31,022 bases of DNA from Amphimedon queenslandica (taxonomy: Eukaryota; Porifera; Demospongiae; Haplosclerida; Niphatidae): the NCBI RefSeq assembly GCF_000090795.2, contig NW_003546517.1, forward strand, positions 49,331 to 80,352, read 5' to 3'. The position numbers were made by a program, and so were the translations under genes. This document shows positions 29,746-31,022 of this stretch, piece by piece. The notes under the pieces are model-generated. The model saw only the letters and a list, made by a program, of their open reading frames with translations, was not told where the DNA came from and did no database searches. Every line of letters begins with the position of its first letter. Position 1 is the first letter of the stretch.

Positions 29746-29842
29746 TGATAATCTAAAATGCCAGTCTAGTAGCGAGGGTGAGTGTTAGCTCTCATTTTAA
29801 GTCTCGTTTAGTTGACACCCAAACACAGGAAATTATTAATAC
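29746..29842 (-). repeat. partial 5' LTR, cut by a palindromic element
   Basis: Matches the inner part of the LTR at 28722 (TGATAATCT...GTCTCGTTTAGTT...CCCAAACAC...GGAAATTATT). Similarity stops at about 29842, exactly where the 133-bp inverted repeat starts. Confidence 0.6.
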
Positions 29843-30459
29843 AATAAAAGAAACAAGGGGGTTGAGTTCAACCATAATAATAATTAATAGTTCAATTAAT
29901 AATTATAAATGTTAATTAATAAAAAATAATAATTCATAAAAATAGTACAAAGATTTCAAACCCTACTTTGCAGAAAATGATAATAGGCAGAAATAGAATT
30001 TTAATAATAATTATGCCTTTGTACCTATTGATTGCTCTACTACATTTCTATGATGTAAATTAATTATTGTTAAACATAAATAAAACTTTTCAGCTAGTAT
30101 TGATTGAATAAATTATTGTCATGACAATTAAAACATATATAATTATATATAATTATTTGGCTATTGCATTCTTTAATGTTTGTGATTCAGTACAATATCT
30201 AAAAAAAAAATGTATAAGAGTTGTAATTGGACTCGCTACAGTTGTGTAGGCCGAAACTAAGCAGTTTGGTAATCAATCTTTCATTAAAATTTGTCATTTT
30301 AAAGGAAACAATACTCCTTCATAAAATTCTGCAAAGTAGGGTTTGAAATCTTTGTACTATTTTTATGAATTATTATTTTTTATTAATTAACATTTATAAT
30401 TATTAATTGAACTATTAATTATTATTATGGTTGAACTCAACCCCCTTGTTTCTTTTATT
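29843..30459. mobile_element. 617-bp palindromic element with 133-bp arms identical by eye
   Basis: Bases 29843-29975 and 30327-30459 are reverse complements with no difference that I can find. Outer ends read AATAAAAGAAACAAGG; inner ends read CCCTACTTTGCAGAA. The spacer is 351 bases (29976-30326), AT-rich, without a recognised gene. Each arm contains a small palindrome, GGTTGAGTTCAACC. No target duplication is visible next to the outer ends. A foldback transposon is the simplest reading; an assembly or cloning artefact is the alternative. Confidence 0.75.
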
Positions 30460-31022
30460 TTTTGACAACCCTACTTTTTCTTATTTAATAGAAATTTTTT
30501 TATTTACTTGTTTCCATACTTTTCATTAAATTTTATTAATTAATAATCCTCTTTTATTAATAATTATAAAATTATTAATAATTAATTTATAAATTTATTT
30601 TATTTATTTTGAATTTTTGAATCATTAATTATAGCCCAGCTTATAATTTTCATCATTATTAATTAATTAATAATCCTTTTTATTAATAATTAAAATTTTT
30701 GCCTTAGTTATCAGTTCATTGCTGGAAGAAAAGAATTTTGAAATAAAAACTATAAGAAGACCTATTGCATTTTAAAAACATTTTTCATACAATTACTTTT
30801 TATTAATTTTTTTAAAATATTTGAATCATTAATTATATTCATATCCTAGCTAATAATTATTCATCATTACTGACCATTAATACTAAGATCTATTTCCTGT
30901 TCTGAAACTATTTAAGTTTACATTCTGATTCAATTTCAGTTGCCGTTTTGCTCTCAAGTGAACTAGTAATAACTACTACAACTTTCTTTTTTTAAAGAAG
31001 CACTAAAGTCAGTTCAGTTACA
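30460..31022. repeat. AT-rich diverged repeats
   Basis: TTAATTAATAATCC followed by TTTTATTAATAATTA occurs near 30534 and 30660. GAATCATTAATTATA followed by a CCTAGCT- or CCCAGCT-like phrase and TCATCATTA occurs near 30620 and 30825. This suggests a decayed tandem repeat with units of about 125-200 bases. No coding sequence was found. Confidence 0.5.

Larger units (their letters stand above)
28722..29842 (-). mobile_element. short non-coding LTR element (TRIM-like), 5' LTR truncated
   Basis: Two related segments in direct orientation (28722-28893 and 29746-29842) enclose about 850 bases with no gag or pol motif on either strand. The order LTR, polypurine tract, internal region is consistent with minus-strand orientation. 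No convincing tRNA primer site follows the right LTR (TAAGTCTACAG...). The right LTR lacks its first 75 bases or so and is replaced by a palindromic element. The class is TRIM-like by size; the parental superfamily is unknown. Confidence 0.5.

Noticed and set aside
30200-30280. tRNA-like segment in the palindrome spacer
   Set aside because: No A-box/B-box pair or cloverleaf could be drawn.

Overview
This window looks like transposon-dense, AT-rich nuclear DNA from a non-vertebrate metazoan. The mix of hAT, P-like, Helitron/Helentron-like, DIRS-like and PIF/Harbinger sequence, the short GT-AG introns and the 145-base assembly gap would suit a draft genome of an early-branching marine animal such as a sponge. 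That placement is inference; nothing here fixes the species. No intact host gene was recognised with confidence, and no rRNA, tRNA or CRISPR array was seen.

Layout. 1-454: the 5' end of a hAT element on the minus strand, with a BED zinc finger and a terminal sequence rich in ATCGATTA motifs. 664-2900: a decayed P-element/THAP9-type transposase on the minus strand. 3200-6450: AT-rich DNA with little of interest. 6450-7241: copy A of a repeat family ending in a foldback. 7283-7528: an unrecognised broken coding remnant on the minus strand. 7677-7955: a 61-bp tandem repeat.

About 9706-17971: a large broken Helitron/Helentron-like element on the plus strand. It has a basic N-terminal region with 15-residue repeats, a Rep-like region with an HYH motif, a PIF1-type helicase and an OTU-like protease domain. 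Copy B of the 6.4-kb repeat family (10251 to about 11142, partly hidden by the gap) sits inside its N-terminal coding region. Downstream lie eight copies of a motif centred on the 9-bp palindrome GACA(G/C)TGTC, then a candidate terminal hairpin.

18678-19718: an unrecognised protein-coding stretch with an 18-bp minisatellite that is open in several frames. 19984-20375: a foldback element. 21291-24525: a DIRS-like retroelement with gag, a CCCH/CCHC-like finger, and a reverse transcriptase whose catalytic Asp pair is lost. It breaks off where a PIF/Harbinger element starts (24535 to about 27210: transposase on plus, Myb/SANT-like protein on minus, convergent). That Myb gene is itself split by a 227-bp MITE. 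27282-28608 holds unrecognised minus-strand exon-like frames. 28722-29842 is a short LTR element without coding capacity, cut at one end by a 617-bp palindromic element (29843-30459) with 133-bp arms that look identical. The last 560 bases are AT-rich diverged repeats.

The genes do not form a pathway. The window is a nest of elements: repeat copy B in the Helentron, Harbinger in or against DIRS, a MITE in Harbinger, and a palindrome in an LTR. Almost every coding region carries stops or frameshifts, so most are likely dead copies. The observations most worth following are the conserved palindromic motif array after the Helentron, the perfect 133-bp inverted repeats, and the foldback repeat family with near-identical arms.
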